Positions 45,756 to 58,090 of a stretch of 64,000 nt of DNA are shown one piece after another (the first letter of the stretch is position 1; every line of letters begins with the position of its first letter). The translations under genes and the position numbers were made by a program. The notes under the pieces are model-generated. The model made no database searches and was not told the DNA's origin. It worked only from the letters and a program-made list of their open reading frames with translations. The DNA is from Rhizomys pruinosus (taxonomy: Eukaryota > Chordata > Mammalia > Rodentia > Spalacidae): positions 2,622,599 through 2,686,598 of the forward strand of contig VZQC01013302.1 in NCBI GenBank assembly GCA_009823505.1, given 5' to 3'.

Positions 45756-48405
45756 AAATATGTACTAGCCTTTAACACTCTAAATTATGATTTGGACAGA
45801 TACCAGTTCTCGACTTTGAAGGCAATCCTATTATCTGTCAAGATGAGCTAAGAGCCATGAGAACTGGAAGATGTCTATGCTAAAGGTTCCCTGGACACTG
45901 TCAATAACAAGAGAGAAATGAGACACTCTGAGTCGAGGCTATGAACTTGGAAGGAAGTCAGTCCACACATGCATGATTCACTCCAGGAGTCCTCTGCAGT
46001 TTACAAGCAGAGCAGGAAAATTTTCTGTAGTTTGACTTCTTAAACACGAACTCTATCATAAGAGAAGTTTCAGTATAACTTCTTAGTAATGTCTGCAATC
46101 TGAGTTGCATTTTAGAACAACTATTCTGGCAGTGGCCTGAGAGAAGCTGACTCCTGTCAGAGTAGAGGGACAGTGTGTACAGAGAACACACGTGAAGGAT
46201 ACATGGCAGAGCAGAAGAAGGCACTGATTTGAGTATAACTTTTATATAGATTGATGAAGTGGGCAAAATAGAAGATAATTCCCAGTTTCTGGGCACTGTT
46301 GACTAGGGACATTAATGTCCAAGTTTTAGGAAGAAGGTAAATAATTTAGCTTTCAATATACTGTAACAGGTACATCTATAGAAAAACATTGAATATTTAA
46401 GGAAATGGGATCATGCTCAAGAAAGGTTTTATGTTAGAGTTATAATTTAGGACTCATCACATATTGGTAATATAAATGTTTATCCAAGTAGCCTCTACAT
46501 ATAAAGTGAGAATCAATGATTAATCACAGGAGAATAACAATATTTATGGAATAAGAGATGAACATACTTCTTAAGGAAATTAAACCAGAGAGAGTTGCCA
46601 TAGAAACCTTAGGAAAAAGGAAATTTCAAAAATATAGAGTAGGAATGAGTATCAGTCACTGCTGAGGGGTCAGGAAAGAAATAGGCCATTGACTAATCAA
46701 CTTTGGAATTAGCAAGAACAGTTTCAAATAATGGAGGTGGCAGAAGTCAGTTTCAGTTGAGGAAGAGAGACTTGAGACCCGAATTCATGTGAATCTTTCA
46801 AGGGGCTTGCTTACAAAGAGCAGAGATTCTGCTGTAGAAAGGAGTCAGGGTTAAAGGAAGGAAGAAGTTCTTTAAGATAAGAAAGCTATACCACATTTAT
46901 TTGTGAAGAAGAGATCAATGGAGAAAAACCTTAGAGATTAGAGAAATGAGGAAAGTGGATGCAGTAAAATTAGTGGAAGCAGAGAGATACAGGATTGGTA
47001 AAAGGATTAGAGCTTTAGACCAAAAGGAGAGGGTTCTGGGACTTGGGGACTTAGGATATATAGGCATCCACTGGATTGACTGCAGTCAGATATTTGATTT
47101 CATCATTCTTGCTCTTAGGAGGAAAGGTGTGCCAGGATGTCTCTGCTCCGTCATTTATACCATCTCAGGAGAAATGGAACAAATGACATGTGTTGTAAGT
47201 TAGAATAACTAAGCATTACTGTCTGAGCCTCAGCCACCTCTCCTTTTGGGAGCAATCTGCTTGCACAAAGCAAATATTCTGTTTCTCCAAGGGCAAGCTC
47301 TTTCCACCCACACAACAATATTTATCTTGGTCCAATGAAGCTTTGAATTTTCTTACATCTGTTGTATTCTGCAATTTAGTATTATTAATCTCTTAACACT
47401 AACAGACATAAAACCTTCTCCAACCTGCCCTGTAATATTGATAAGAATAAGGTATTGTTTCTTTTTGTTATTTTTATTGTTTCTCAATTAGATTCATATA
47501 GGATGGCAGAGAGAGAGAGAGAGAGAAAGAGATCATCTTGTATATCAGCTAACCATTTTCACAAGTGTAGCATTGATATCGGACCTTGGGAGATTGATAG
47601 TGGGCTCCTCAAACATGCTCTTCCATTCTTTAACAGAAATTAATGCACAAATGGAGAATGTATTTGTCAGCTCCCTTGCACCAAGAAAAAGATGAAATTT
47701 CCTCCTTACTTGATGTTACCTTTCCCCATCGTCCTCATACCAGTTTATAGATATGGCTGCAAACTAGTTTGTCTATGCAGAGGAAGCCTGAGCAGAAACA
47801 TGGATGAATCTGACTTACTGAAAGTTCTGATAGGGCAGCCATGGGCCCTTAGGCTCTCTGCACTGTGCATGAAAGAAAAAATATTACCTAAGATAGTGTA
47901 TATTTGGGACTTTTTATTACAGATACTTCTCCAGCTTCTGCCTAAAATGCCAGGATCAATTTGGTTTGGCCTTAAATACTCAATATTATAAAACCTAATG
48001 GTAGATGTAATTTCACCCACTAAACTATTCATCTTAAATATTAGTTTTATGCACTATAACTATTATTATTTCTTGTATAAGGGAGTAGTGTCATTTACAG
48101 TATTAAAACATGATTGCCACAAGCATATTATTAATACATTCCAAGAATAGCAAGTGAGAGAAGCTGTGGGCACTAAATAAACACAGGCTTGCTCTACTTC
48201 TGTTTACTTGAACCAATCAGTTGTCAAATGAATCAAGAAAGCTTAACTGAACAAGTTTTTCAGGGCTTTCAAGAGGAGAGGACAGCCAGCACAAAGGTCC
48301 CAAGGTAATATTGAACTTGGCATGTTGGGAGTTCAAGAGATCAGAGTGCCTCATGCACACTGGGTAAGGAAGTGGTGTGGAAAATGAGCCACACAGATGG
48401 CAGTA
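45756..48405. other. Long stretch without repeats or genes
   Basis: About 2.6 kb, the longest SINE-free stretch of the window. A (GA)n run sits at 47507-47530. Open frames at 45958-46296 (-), 46946-47203 (+) and 47692-47991 (+) show no splice sites, motifs or coding character. Confidence 0.5.
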
Positions 48406-48629
48406 GTTAGATTACATAGGTCCTTGTGACTCAGAATGAAGAGTTTGGATTTTATTCCAGGCATGAGAGGCAGCCATTAGAAAGATGAACAGCATGAATA
48501 AACTTGCCTGTGTACAAGTTAGATTATATAGGTCCTTGTGAATCAGAATGAAGAGTTTGGATTTTATTCCAGGCATGAGAGGCAGCCATTAGAAAGATGA
48601 ATAGCATGAATAAACTTGCCTGTGTACAA
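48406..48629. repeat. 112-bp direct tandem duplication
   Basis: Copy 1 is 48406-48517 and copy 2 is 48518-48629, adjacent and differing at about 3 positions. The unit contains 'tttggattttattccaggc'. Confidence 0.97.
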
Positions 48630-49620
48630 GGATACTCCCTAAAAAATAGATGTAAGAAGTGGGAAGAATCACTGAGAGATCTTGCAGGGGCCCAGGCAAA
48701 GCAGGGTGAGGACGACTTGCACAGGAATTAATACGTTTTGGACAATTTGGGGTTTTGAAAACAAGCCCTCTAATCAGCAGTGAAGAAATAAATATATTAG
48801 ATGAAACTAAAGAATGTATTAAAATATTAAAGATTTTCTTTCATCTGGCACTCATTAACCAGAACATTCCTTTAGTCTCAAGCTCTGATACTGCCCCTGG
48901 CTGTTCCAGACATGCCTTTGTTGTTAAAGAATGAACTTCTTGGCTCAGCTCAGCCTCTCCAGGGGCCTTCAGTCAAGCACATCTGCTTGCTTGTGGGAAC
49001 ACGGTCAGAAAAGTAAATGTCTTGATTTTAATCAAATCAAATGCTGGATAGTACTTTTGATTTAGTGTTTATAAAGTAGGTGGTGGCCAAGCCTGGGTAA
49101 TACTGTAAAATATTTTGAGACTTCTGCAGCCGCTTGACCCTCATTAAGGTATCTACGAGTAAGGATATAGCCAGCTCGCAGATGGGAGAATGTTCTGTTA
49201 ATTGATCCAGTGTGCTGGAAGAAAGAAGATAACAAAATTGGCAAGTGATGTGCAAGGAAATAAAGTACCAGGAAACTAGAGCAGATGAGAAACTGGAGCA
49301 GACGAGATGGCCATCCGCAAACGGACTGCTTCTTCTTTCTCACAGAGTTAGCCTCTTCTCTTTACGCTTTAGATCTGCTGTGAGTTGACTCTTTGGTCAT
49401 TGGATCCCTCCCTGTTGGATCCCTCCCTGCTGCAGAGGCAGACCAGTGACTAAAAGAAAGACCTTCAACAATAATTTTAAAAGAAATAACATCCTATGTC
49501 TACCAAACCAAACCTGGTGACCTTAATATGAGAAAGATATCTTATACCTGTATTCTCAGTTATAACCTCCCAAATGAGAAGCTGTATATATAATCTAATG
49601 AGGAAGTTCAAACTAATGGC
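48630..49620. other. No feature recognised
   Basis: Includes a small direct repeat 'ggatccctccctg' at about 49403-49429. The overlapping open frames near 49037-49343 have no support. Confidence 0.45.
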
Positions 49621-49624
49621 TTGA

Positions 49625-49625
<1 letters not shown>

Positions 49626-49660
<35 letters not shown>
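49626..49660. repeat. (TG)n microsatellite
   Basis: About 16 TG units, followed by a decayed GT-rich stretch to 49700. Confidence 0.95.
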
Positions 49661-49661
<1 letters not shown>

Positions 49662-49989
49662 TCTCTGTTAGTCTATGTGTATGTGTGTCTCTTTACATGT
49701 TCCTAGAAGCAAAGTTATCAGTTGTGAATAAAGGCAATAGAGAACTCTCAGGGACATTGAAAAGAATAGTGTGTTTTCTGAAATGGCTGATGTATCAAAC
49801 TGGAGAGACAACTGACCAAACATGAAAGAATTCCAAGGTCCCAAGGGCCCAGGTAATGTGAGAAAACACAGAAACACACTACACTATACTTATGATTTTC
49901 ACTCAAAGCACCCTGCAGACTAACAATAAAGCAAAAGAAAGTATGTGTTGCTGTGCCCTTGCTCTGAACTGCCCTCCACAGGCTGTTTT

Positions 49990-50280
49990 CAGTGCTTTGT
50001 TTATACTTTATGGCCCTATTTTGGAGGAATTAGGTCACCAGGGGCAGGACTTCAAAAGTCATGCCCCGCCCCGCCCCGACCCCCCTTCTGTCCTTGGCTT
50101 CCTGTCATCATCCAAGGCGAGGCATCTGCCATTGACAGAGCCACTCCTTCCCGGCACAGCTTCCCACTGTGAGCTGCAGTGCTTCTGAACTCATGAGCCA
50201 AAATACACCTTTCCTCCCATGATTAGCTTCTGTAGGGTATTTTGTTACAGTGATGAGAGAGATGACTATTGCAGCTGTAA
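49990..50280 (+). repeat. MLT1-like LTR fragment
   Basis: 'aattaggtcaccaggggc', 'gcttctgaactcatgagcc', 'aaaatacacctttcctccc' and 'gtattttgttacagtgatg' follow the MLT1/MaLR 3'-end order. A CCCGC run lies at about 50062. Confidence 0.6.
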
Positions 50281-50329
50281 TGAGGACGGACTGGGGTTTG
50301 CTTTTCTGGATCGTCACCACTGCAGCCCC

Positions 50330-50870
50330 TCCTACAATGTGGAGCCTTTGCAGGTTGAATTCTTTCAGTTAGTAGTATGCACCGAAATTTCTTTCATGTC
50401 TTCTCATGAACTGATACCTCTCATCTTTTTTGTACTTAAAAATGTTCCATTGTGCCAGGCATAGTGGTGCATGCCTTTAATCTCAGCACTCAGGAGGCAG
50501 AAGAAGCAGCCAGATCTCTGTGAGTTCAAGGCCAGCCTGATCTATATAGTGAGTTCTAGGCCAGCTGGGGCTATAGGGAAACCCTGTCTCAAAAAGACCA
50601 AAAAAAAAAAAATAATAATAATAATAATAATTCCATTGTCTGTACATACCACAGTTCATCTATTAACCGCAAAAAAGATATCTTTGTTACTTCAGATTTT
50701 GGCAATTGTGAATAAGGTTGCTATAAACATCTAGGTGCGGGTTCTCGCATGTTTTTAGTACCTTGGGATAAACACCAAGGAACAAAGCTGGTAGTTCATA
50801 TAGTAATAATAATCTCTAATGCCAACTATTTATGTCACACAGACTCTTCAAAAAAGAAATGAGCAGTTCA
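50330..50870 (-). mobile_element. Old L1 ORF2 fragment, split by a B1
   Basis: Reverse L1: 'gttcatctattaaccgc', 'ggcaattgtgaataaggttg', 'ctataaacatctaggtgcgg', 'accttgggataaacacc'. The B1 at 50454-50630 lies within it. Confidence 0.65.
50454..50630 (+). repeat. B1 SINE with (AAT)n tail
   Basis: B1 with a six-unit AAT tail. The target duplication ttccattgt lies at 50445-50453 and 50631-50639. Confidence 0.95.
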
Positions 50871-50879
50871 GCTATACCC

Positions 50880-51433
50880 ACTCACGGCACCCATTCCCAA
50901 GGTTCAAACCCTCCAATATAGGAGGAGCTCCTTAGGACATATACAGCATATTTCTTGCCTGTGGCAATTGGCAGATGGAGATGCCAGGTAAGGCTATGTT
51001 ATTTCTCCCATGAATAATTAAAGGAAGACAAAAAGACAGCTAACTCATGAGAGTCTTCCATGCTTAAGTTTTGGGTTGTCACTCTTGGTTGATTCTAAAT
51101 GTCCTCCTTACCTATAAAATTTAGGCAATTCCAGGTTTCGTTTTATGTAACGAAGTACTGTATGGTGAAAGAATAAGCTTTGTGGTATCATGGAGGCCTG
51201 GACCTGAAAATAAGTGGAGGGAGGTAAGCAGCTTCAAACAGTAAAAAGGAAGAATGGGGAAGTCTCTTTGCCAACCTTAAGGCGGGCATTCATTTTGAGA
51301 AACCAAATAGAAACATAGTTCCATTTAATATTTTTGAATGGATAATGTAATATGGTATAGTATGGTGGTTAGATTTGGTAAATGAAAAACTTAAAATTGA
51401 GACTCAATATTTTGTAAAGACAGAAAAAATGTA
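50880..51433. other. No feature recognised
   Basis: AT-rich unique-looking sequence. Confidence 0.45.
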
Positions 51434-51451
51434 CAAATTAATTTCTTTTTT

Positions 51452-51700
51452 TTAATTTTTTTTATTTAATTTTATTTATTTCTGTATGTGTATGAATGTA
51501 CCGTCTGCATGCAGGTTTGTGCACCCGTGTCGTGCAATGCCGCGGAGGTCAGAAGAGGGTCTCGGATTCCCCTGGAACTGGAGTTCTCCTGGAATTGGAG
51601 TTTCGGACGTTCTCGGCTGCCATGTGGGTGCTGGGGATCGAACCCGGGTCCTCTGTAAGAGCGGTCGGCGCTCTTAACCACTAGGCCATCTCTCCAGCCC
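51452..51700 (-). repeat. B2 SINE, long young subtype, with target duplication
   Basis: Low-divergence reverse B2 with the doubled 'ctggagttctcctggaattg' block. The duplication caaattaatttctttttt lies at 51434-51451 and 51701-51718. Confidence 0.97.
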
Positions 51701-51747
51701 CAAATTAATTTCTTTTTTAAAAGTTTTGTTGAAAAAGAGGATCAGAG

Positions 51748-51885
51748 CTAGGCATGGTGATACACGCCTTTGATCTCAGCATGCAGAAGGCAGAGGCAGG
51801 TGGATCTCTGTGAGTTCTAGGCCAGCTGGGGCTACAGGGCAGCCCTGTCTCAAAAAAGCCCCCCCCCCGAAAAAAAAGAGGAACA
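51748..51885 (+). repeat. B1 SINE missing the internal duplication
   Basis: It runs 'ctgtgagttctaggccagc' directly, so about 29 bases between the two 'gagttc' repeats are absent. Tail with a C-run. Confidence 0.92.
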
Positions 51886-51945
51886 GGGTCCTAGTCACTT
51901 CAGAATCAAATTTTAGGAGAACTCTAAATGTTATAAGATTTTATA

Positions 51946-52815
51946 ATACACCCAGCCATACCACTCCTGGGTATATACTCACAAGACTCATCCTACTGCA
52001 AAGACACATGCACATCTATGTTTATTGCAGCTCTTTTCACAATAGCCAAGGGCTGGAACCAACCCAAGAGCCCCTCAACCAATGAGTGGATAGAGAAAAT
52101 GTGGTACATCTACACAATGGAGTTCTATACAGCAGTAAAGAAAGATAACATCATGAACTTTTCAGGTAAATGGATGGAACTCGAAGCCATTATGCTAAGT
52201 AACACAGCCCCCCCCCCAAAACAAATGAGGAATGGTTTCCCTCTGTTGATGCTAGTACAAATCCCCCAATTGAAAGGCAAGCTGAGCAACGTTATTGTTA
52301 TATTTCTTTCTATCTGAAAGCAACTGTGATGTTATAATGTGAATCTCTTAATGAGTCCTAGAATTAACTTACCACTTACTTTCAGACATGGTAATTAATG
52401 TATATGGGCAGAAGGTATATATTCATATTTTAGAGTAATATAAAATTAAAGAGAAAATGTGAACTCCTAAACATATATGGGAGTTAACATACAGTTTATT
52501 CCTGCAGGACACAATTCTGGTACATGTATGATATTTATATAGGAATATTTTGGAGCAATATAATTGGGAGGAACCACAACAACATAAGGACAGGGTCAAA
52601 GAGTGGACTCATATAGTTAAATTCTGCCCAAAACAATAAACCTTTGCAGAGGAAAACTTTAAAAAGACTAAGAGAAGGATACAAGTCATGTATGGCAAAA
52701 GCAGGAACTGGGGTAGGGTGGGGGGAAGGTAAAGGGGAATATATCTAAATTAAACTGAAAAATGATATATGAAATATACAAAATACCATAAAAGTATTAT
52801 ATTAATAAAAAAGAT
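51946..52815 (+). mobile_element. L1 ORF2 C-terminus and 3' end
   Basis: 51950-52200 encodes the ORF2 end (CIFTIAKGWNQP-like, WYIYTMEFYTAVKKD, MNFSGKWMELEAIML). It is followed by 3' UTR and a decayed A-rich tail near 52800. The frame is disrupted around the C-run at 52209. Confidence 0.9.
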
Positions 52816-53570
52816 TTCATAATACAAATTGCCACACAATGGTTCAGCTAGGGATTTATGTACTTTATGTACTTGAAGCAATTTTAAGGATTGTGTCTCT
52901 GGTACATATCCAGCTAATGTTATCAGAGAACTTACATTTCTACATTCTTCCCAAATACACTTGTGATAGCTGCGACTAGGGTCAAGCTTTCAGTCAACTC
53001 AGAGCATTTAGATAACATTTCAGGTTTTCCCCGTTATTATTTCTGGGGCTTTTCTGTTCTAGTGTATGTCTTCTCTGCCCTTTTGGTGAGGAACAGTCCA
53101 GCCATTTAGAACTAGCCTTCTGATGGAGAAGATAAAAGCAGATAAACCACAGCAGGGAAAGACCACTTCATAATTTCAGATCCTCGAAGCAAAGTATTTT
53201 GATGATGCAACTTAATTTTCATTATAGACTATAACTTTCTGTTTAGAATCCACCCACTTTCATCCTAAAAAGGAAGAAAAGAGAATTGAAGCTTGAATGG
53301 GGAATTATGGGGTGTCCTGAGGATAATCTTTAAAACAGCATTATAATAGTGTTATAATAGCTTTCCTGTTTATATTGTCTTTTTATTCTTCAGTTCTCTT
53401 CCAATTTAAGTGAGACAAAATGCTCATGATTTTACTACCCCCCAAAGAAAACAGATAAGGGGGTGCACTGAGGCAAAGGAATCAAAGTAGTTTATAAATC
53501 AATTTTGAAACAATTCAGTAAGAACAGTAGTAGTTTTGAAAACACAGGAACAAGAATTTACAATATAAAA

Positions 53571-53571
<1 letters not shown>
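52816..53571. other. No feature recognised
   Basis: Unique-looking sequence; short 'ataatagtgttataatag' repeat near 53342. Confidence 0.45.

Positions 53572-53617
<46 letters not shown>
53572..53617. repeat. (CT)n microsatellite
   Basis: About 22 CT units. Confidence 0.95.
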
Positions 53618-53620
<3 letters not shown>

Positions 53621-53682
53621 TGTTAAGTGAAAGACTGTAAGATGTTGTTAATGAAGTGACTGTAAGAATACAAAATATGAAC

Positions 53683-53840
53683 CTAGCCATGGTTACACAT
53701 GTCCTTAAGCCCAGCATTCAGGAGGCCGAGGCAGGCAGATTTCTGTGAAATTGAAGCCAGACTGATTTACATAGTGAGTTTTAGGCCAACTGTGACTACA
53801 GGAAGACTCTGTCTCAAAAAAGTTAATAAATTAATTAATA
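53683..53840 (+). repeat. B1 SINE, diverged
   Basis: 'acctagccatggttacacat', 'gaggccgaggcaggcag', 'gactctgtctcaaaaaag' and an A/T-rich tail. Confidence 0.88.
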
Positions 53841-54157
53841 GAATATAAATGTACAGAAATGAAAGCTCTCCTGTGAAGCCAGTTATAGGAAGAATAACAA
53901 AAACACCTCAAGGGAATATTTCTGTACAGCACTGATGACTAAATTTTGACTTGCACAGATCAAAATAACAAGAGAAGAAATAGTGTGGACCAGCTGGCTT
54001 CCGCCTCCACTTGAGGCTGGCTTTTGTTTAACTGAGGACAGTGAACCTAACACCAGAAGACAGGGAATAATAAATGGGGTGGAACACAGGTCAGTTCTGA
54101 AGCCAAGTGACACAGGAGGTTTATATTGAAAACAAAGAATTGCTCTTTAGCTTTCTT

Positions 54158-55011
54158 TTTTTTTTAATTGTTATTAAACTTCTTCCATAGGTCATACAAC
54201 ATTTCTCAATAGAATCTAGAGTCGCTTCCCTTTCCATGCCTCCACTCCACCCAAGTCCTTGCACTCTGCCCTACATGTCCTGCATCTTTCTGAGTCCAGA
54301 GTTTTTTTTTCAGTCCTTTTGTTATTCTCTCCAAATGGGAGTGGGACAGAGACAGAGTGAGGAGAGAGAGAATAGAGAGATAGAGATAAAGTTAGACATA
54401 CTAATATATACATAAATACATACATACATATATCATTTGAATTGGAGGATTTTTTTTTCCTAAAAGATGTCATGTTTTCCTTAAGGAACTGCTCAAAGTT
54501 TCCTCCTTGGCAATCCCAAACAACCATCAATCCTGCACTTTTGCTCCACATTGGGGTCTTTCTCTCCCATGGTCCCCCAAATGAAGTCCAATAAGCATGC
54601 ATCCTGTCTTTATACCCCTGCACTGGCCTCCATGATACAGCCCAGGTAGTGTGACCTTAAGCATCCAATAGGAAAGTACAACCAGATATAAATAATCAGT
54701 AAGACTAGAGAAATTGTACTGCAGATATAGAACTTGAGATCTTAGTAAAAAAACAAAAAGAAAAAAAGAGTATTGTTATTTGGCCTGTCTTCAATTCTTA
54801 CTGGCAAGTGCATCTATACTTCAGGCTGCTACTGCTTTTGGCACTCCTCAAAGACATGAGACACAGCTTTTTAACCTTCCAATATGGACTGAGGACTCAT
54901 GTCTCTCCAAGAATCCTCCAAACCTTCAGTGCCAGATGGGGCCTACTGAGATACCCAGCTTGTGGACTACACAGCTAAGGGGATGTCAGCCTTGTCAGAA
55001 TATTGACCTCC
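54158..55011 (-). mobile_element. Truncated L1 3' end with 5' inversion and target duplication
   Basis: The 3' block is minus-oriented (54158-54655) with its T-rich end at left. Beyond 54655 the sequence is the inverted 5' block (54656-55011), homologous to 37850-38135 in opposite sense. The target duplication ttagctttctt lies at 54147-54157 and 55012-55022. Open frames here are not genes. Confidence 0.9.
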
Positions 55012-55022
55012 TTAGCTTTCTT

Positions 55023-55845
55023 AGACCCTCAAAGTATAGTTCTCTAATTTCAAAAATAAGCTTAGAAATAGGGGAAGGGAGGTCCTAATATCATAGGAAT
55101 TAGGCCCAAACCAACATGTTTAGATTTATTGTGTTTAAAAATGATATGCTTATTTTTCTTTTACTTAACATATTCACTGAGAGTTTCAATGAGTGCACAC
55201 ACTTTATGTAATACTCTTTCTTATTTTGACAGATGGTTAAACAACATATCTTTCTCTTTTTTGACTCCTCTGCTTTGTATCCATATCTCTGTATATTTTT
55301 TGTGTCTGTTCACTATAATCTCTGCTGGGTCTTCCTAGTTTCAACTCCCATTAAATAGTCATGAGCTCCTCATATGTCTGTAGTTATACTAAAGGCTGAA
55401 TATTTTTATTTTATGTGCTATACTCTTTTAAAAGCACAACCTAATTTCAGACATTCATTTTCTGCTTTTTTAAAAATCTTTTTCAGTGGAAAGAGATCAG
55501 GTTAGAATCAATATATAGAACCTTTTACTCTGATGTAACTGTTTCCCTTGTTTATTATACATTGCTTTTGAACTAAGGAACTTGGTTGGTTTGCCTCCAT
55601 TCCCTGCATTCAGTTGACTGTGAAAGGACAGTTGAAAACAGAACTTTTCATTTCAATTTGAACAGCAAAATCGTTTTCATTATCTAACAATTAAAAACAT
55701 AGCCAAGCGTGAAAATGGGGTTAGACCAATTTAATTTTTTGTCTGGTCTTTTTTCCTCTCAAGCTAACTTCTAATTTTAACTAATATAGGTACTCTATTC
55801 AAATTTACTTCCTTTTAGAGTGTGTGTGATGTGTAAAATATCTCA
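55023..55845. other. No feature recognised
   Basis: AT-rich unique-looking sequence between two L1 pieces. Confidence 0.45.
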
Positions 55846-56560
55846 AAACAAATCTGACCAAAGTACATTAAAGATCTCTACAATAAAAAATTTAAATCTT
55901 TAAAGAAGGAGATTGAGGAAGACACCAGAAGATGGAAGGACTTCCCATGTTCATGTAGTGGAAAAATTAAGATAGTAAAAATGACCATTCTAACCAAAGT
56001 AATATATAGATTACTTTCAATCCAATCGCAATAAAAATCCCCATGACTTTCTTGACGGAATTAGAAAAAAAAAATCCTAAAATTTATATGGAAAAACAAA
56101 AGACACTGGATATCCAAAGCACCCCTGATAAAAAAGAGTAATGCAGGGGGGATTACTACACCAGATTTCAAACTCTATTATATAGCTATTGTGAGAAAAA
56201 CAGCATGGGAATGGCACAAAAATAGACCTGAGGATCAATGGAACAAAATAGAAGACCCAAACTTGTGTATATGCAATTTCAGCCACCTGATATTTGACAA
56301 AGGGGCCACGAACACTCAGTGGAGGAAAGGCAGGCTCTTCAGCAAATGGCTAACAAAACTGGATCACCACTTGTAGAAGAATGAAACTAAAATCCTACCT
56401 TTCACCTTGTACAAAACTCAATTCTAAGTGGATCAAAGACCTCAAAGTGAAACCTGAAATTCTTGAAATGATAGAAGAAAACATTGTCTGTAACCTACAA
56501 AATATATGTACAACTTTACACTTGTATATGTCAGCCAAAATAAATTTTAAAAATTTCCTT
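55846..56560 (+). pseudogene. L1 ORF2 fragment (C-terminal third)
   Basis: Contains 'aaaaatccccatgactttc', 'ctaaaatttatatgg', the RPEDQWNKIEDPN segment (56230 onwards) and 'gacctcaaagtgaaacc'. Frameshifts near 56180 and 56375; the 3' end after 56560 is missing. Confidence 0.9.
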
Positions 56561-56784
56561 CCTTTTAGAGGGTGAATTATGATAAACTTGGTTTGTGTAA
56601 TAGATATTCAAAGTGTATGAAATGTTGATCTTTATAAATTGATTCTGATTCAAATGGACTTTGAATTAGCCTAGAAGGCTTAGGAAGAAAGTAAAAGAGC
56701 TTATCAAATTCCTAACTCACCCACAGATATGCCTAGGTAGGAGTTTTATGGAGAAAAAGAGGAAAAGCCCATCTTCTCTTACCT

Positions 56785-57322
56785 CTAATTTTTTTTTTAA
56801 ATTAGTTTTTATTGATGCTTTGTGCATTTCATACATTTTTTCCAATTCAGTTCAGGCTTATTTCCCTTTCCCTCCCCCCCCCCCCCCCATCCCAGATCAT
56901 GCATTCTGCCATAACTGTCCTGCATCTTTCTCTCAGTTTTTTTTTTTTCATTTTTAGCTATAAGTGATAATCCATGAGTACAAGCATCCTTCATGCAAAA
57001 CCTATCTGCAGGCTGTTGTGCCCAAACACCTACAGCCCCACCATCCAGTGGGGGGTGACAGGTTGTTTGTTCAATCAAGTTGATCAAATGAGTGTCCAGA
57101 CTACATTGCTGTAGTTTCACCATTCACCCCAATCGCAGCCCTTACATTCTACCACGCCCCCTCTTCCGCAGGTTGTTCCCTAGGCTTAGAAAAGGGGGCA
57201 CAGGTGGATGAGAGGTAAAACAGTCCACTCTCTCTGGAGCTGTTGACTTGGACTCTGGTCAATTCTGGCTGTTTCCTTTCATGGGCTGACAGTTTGTCCA
57301 GGAATAACCTTTCGATCTAATT
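56785..57322 (-). mobile_element. L1 3' end
   Basis: Reverse L1 terminus, the best-preserved copy of this 3' end: T-run, 'ttattgatgctttgtgcatt', a 15-16 C run, then sequence shared with 20520-20880. Truncated at about 57322. Confidence 0.93.
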
Positions 57323-57817
57323 TTTTACTCTCACCCTTTTTTTCAAGGCAAAACATATTGACAGGTGGTCATTCTTCATTAGGACACAGCCACCATACCA
57401 AGGGACAACTGTGTCTGCCATAAGGGCACATTTTTTTTTTTAATATCAGCTGTTACTTTCAAGATCCAGTACTGTCTGAAGAGTAAGATTGGATCTGAAC
57501 ACATCATTGCTCAGAACAAGTTCCTTATAGGTGGAGCCTCTAAGGAGGAATCTCTTATGTATTAAAGAGCCTCTGTCCTATCTTGATTGCATCCCCAGGC
57601 CTGGGATCTTTCCTTCAGAGTAGACTTGCTTCTGAGCATCTCTGTATCTATTACACAAGTTACTGTGGGAATATCTCCCACTGGCTTTCAGAACCCGAAG
57701 ACTCCATCAGAGAAGGATGATGTGGGACCTGATTATTGGATGGCCTTACTCTAAAGGGTAAACTTCACCCTGAGCACAGAAATTAAAACAAGAGTTCCTC
57801 TAGTTCATGTCAACCAG
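57323..57817. other. No feature recognised
   Basis: Unique-looking sequence. Confidence 0.45.
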
Positions 57818-57819
57818 TG

Positions 57820-57967
57820 TAATGTTTACTCTGAACCATTATAAATAGTTGGCATGGGCTAGTCACTGGGCTAAAGTACTTACATAGATTATCTTATTTA
57901 ATCTTGACAACAACATGGGGATGGACTATTCTTATATTTAAGCTACAGATGGGGAAACTGAGGGCTA
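57820..57967 (-). repeat. MIR SINE
   Basis: Reverse MIR: 'acatagattatcttatttaa', 'tcttgacaacaacatgggg' and 'ctacagatggggaaactgag'. Confidence 0.8.
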
Positions 57968-57974
57968 TAAAATT

Positions 57975-58090
57975 AAATGAGGGCTGTAGAGATGGATTAG
58001 CAGTGAAGAGCACTGACTATTCTTGCAGAAGAGCTTGGTTCAGTCCCCACCATCCATATAGTGGCCAACAACCATCTGTAAATCCAGTTC
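57975..58090 (+). repeat. 5' part of a B2 SINE
   Basis: 'gagggctgtagagatggat' to 'accatctgtaaatccagttc', then replaced by a second B2 start. Confidence 0.85.

Noticed and set aside
46946..47203. 85-codon open frame near 47 kb
   Set aside because: No start context, splice sites, homology or motif; its length is expected by chance.
54216..55088. Open frames of 135 and 102 codons similar to those at 37.5-38.1 kb
   Set aside because: The similarity is nucleotide-level L1 3' UTR shared by two insertions, and the frames are not conserved as proteins.
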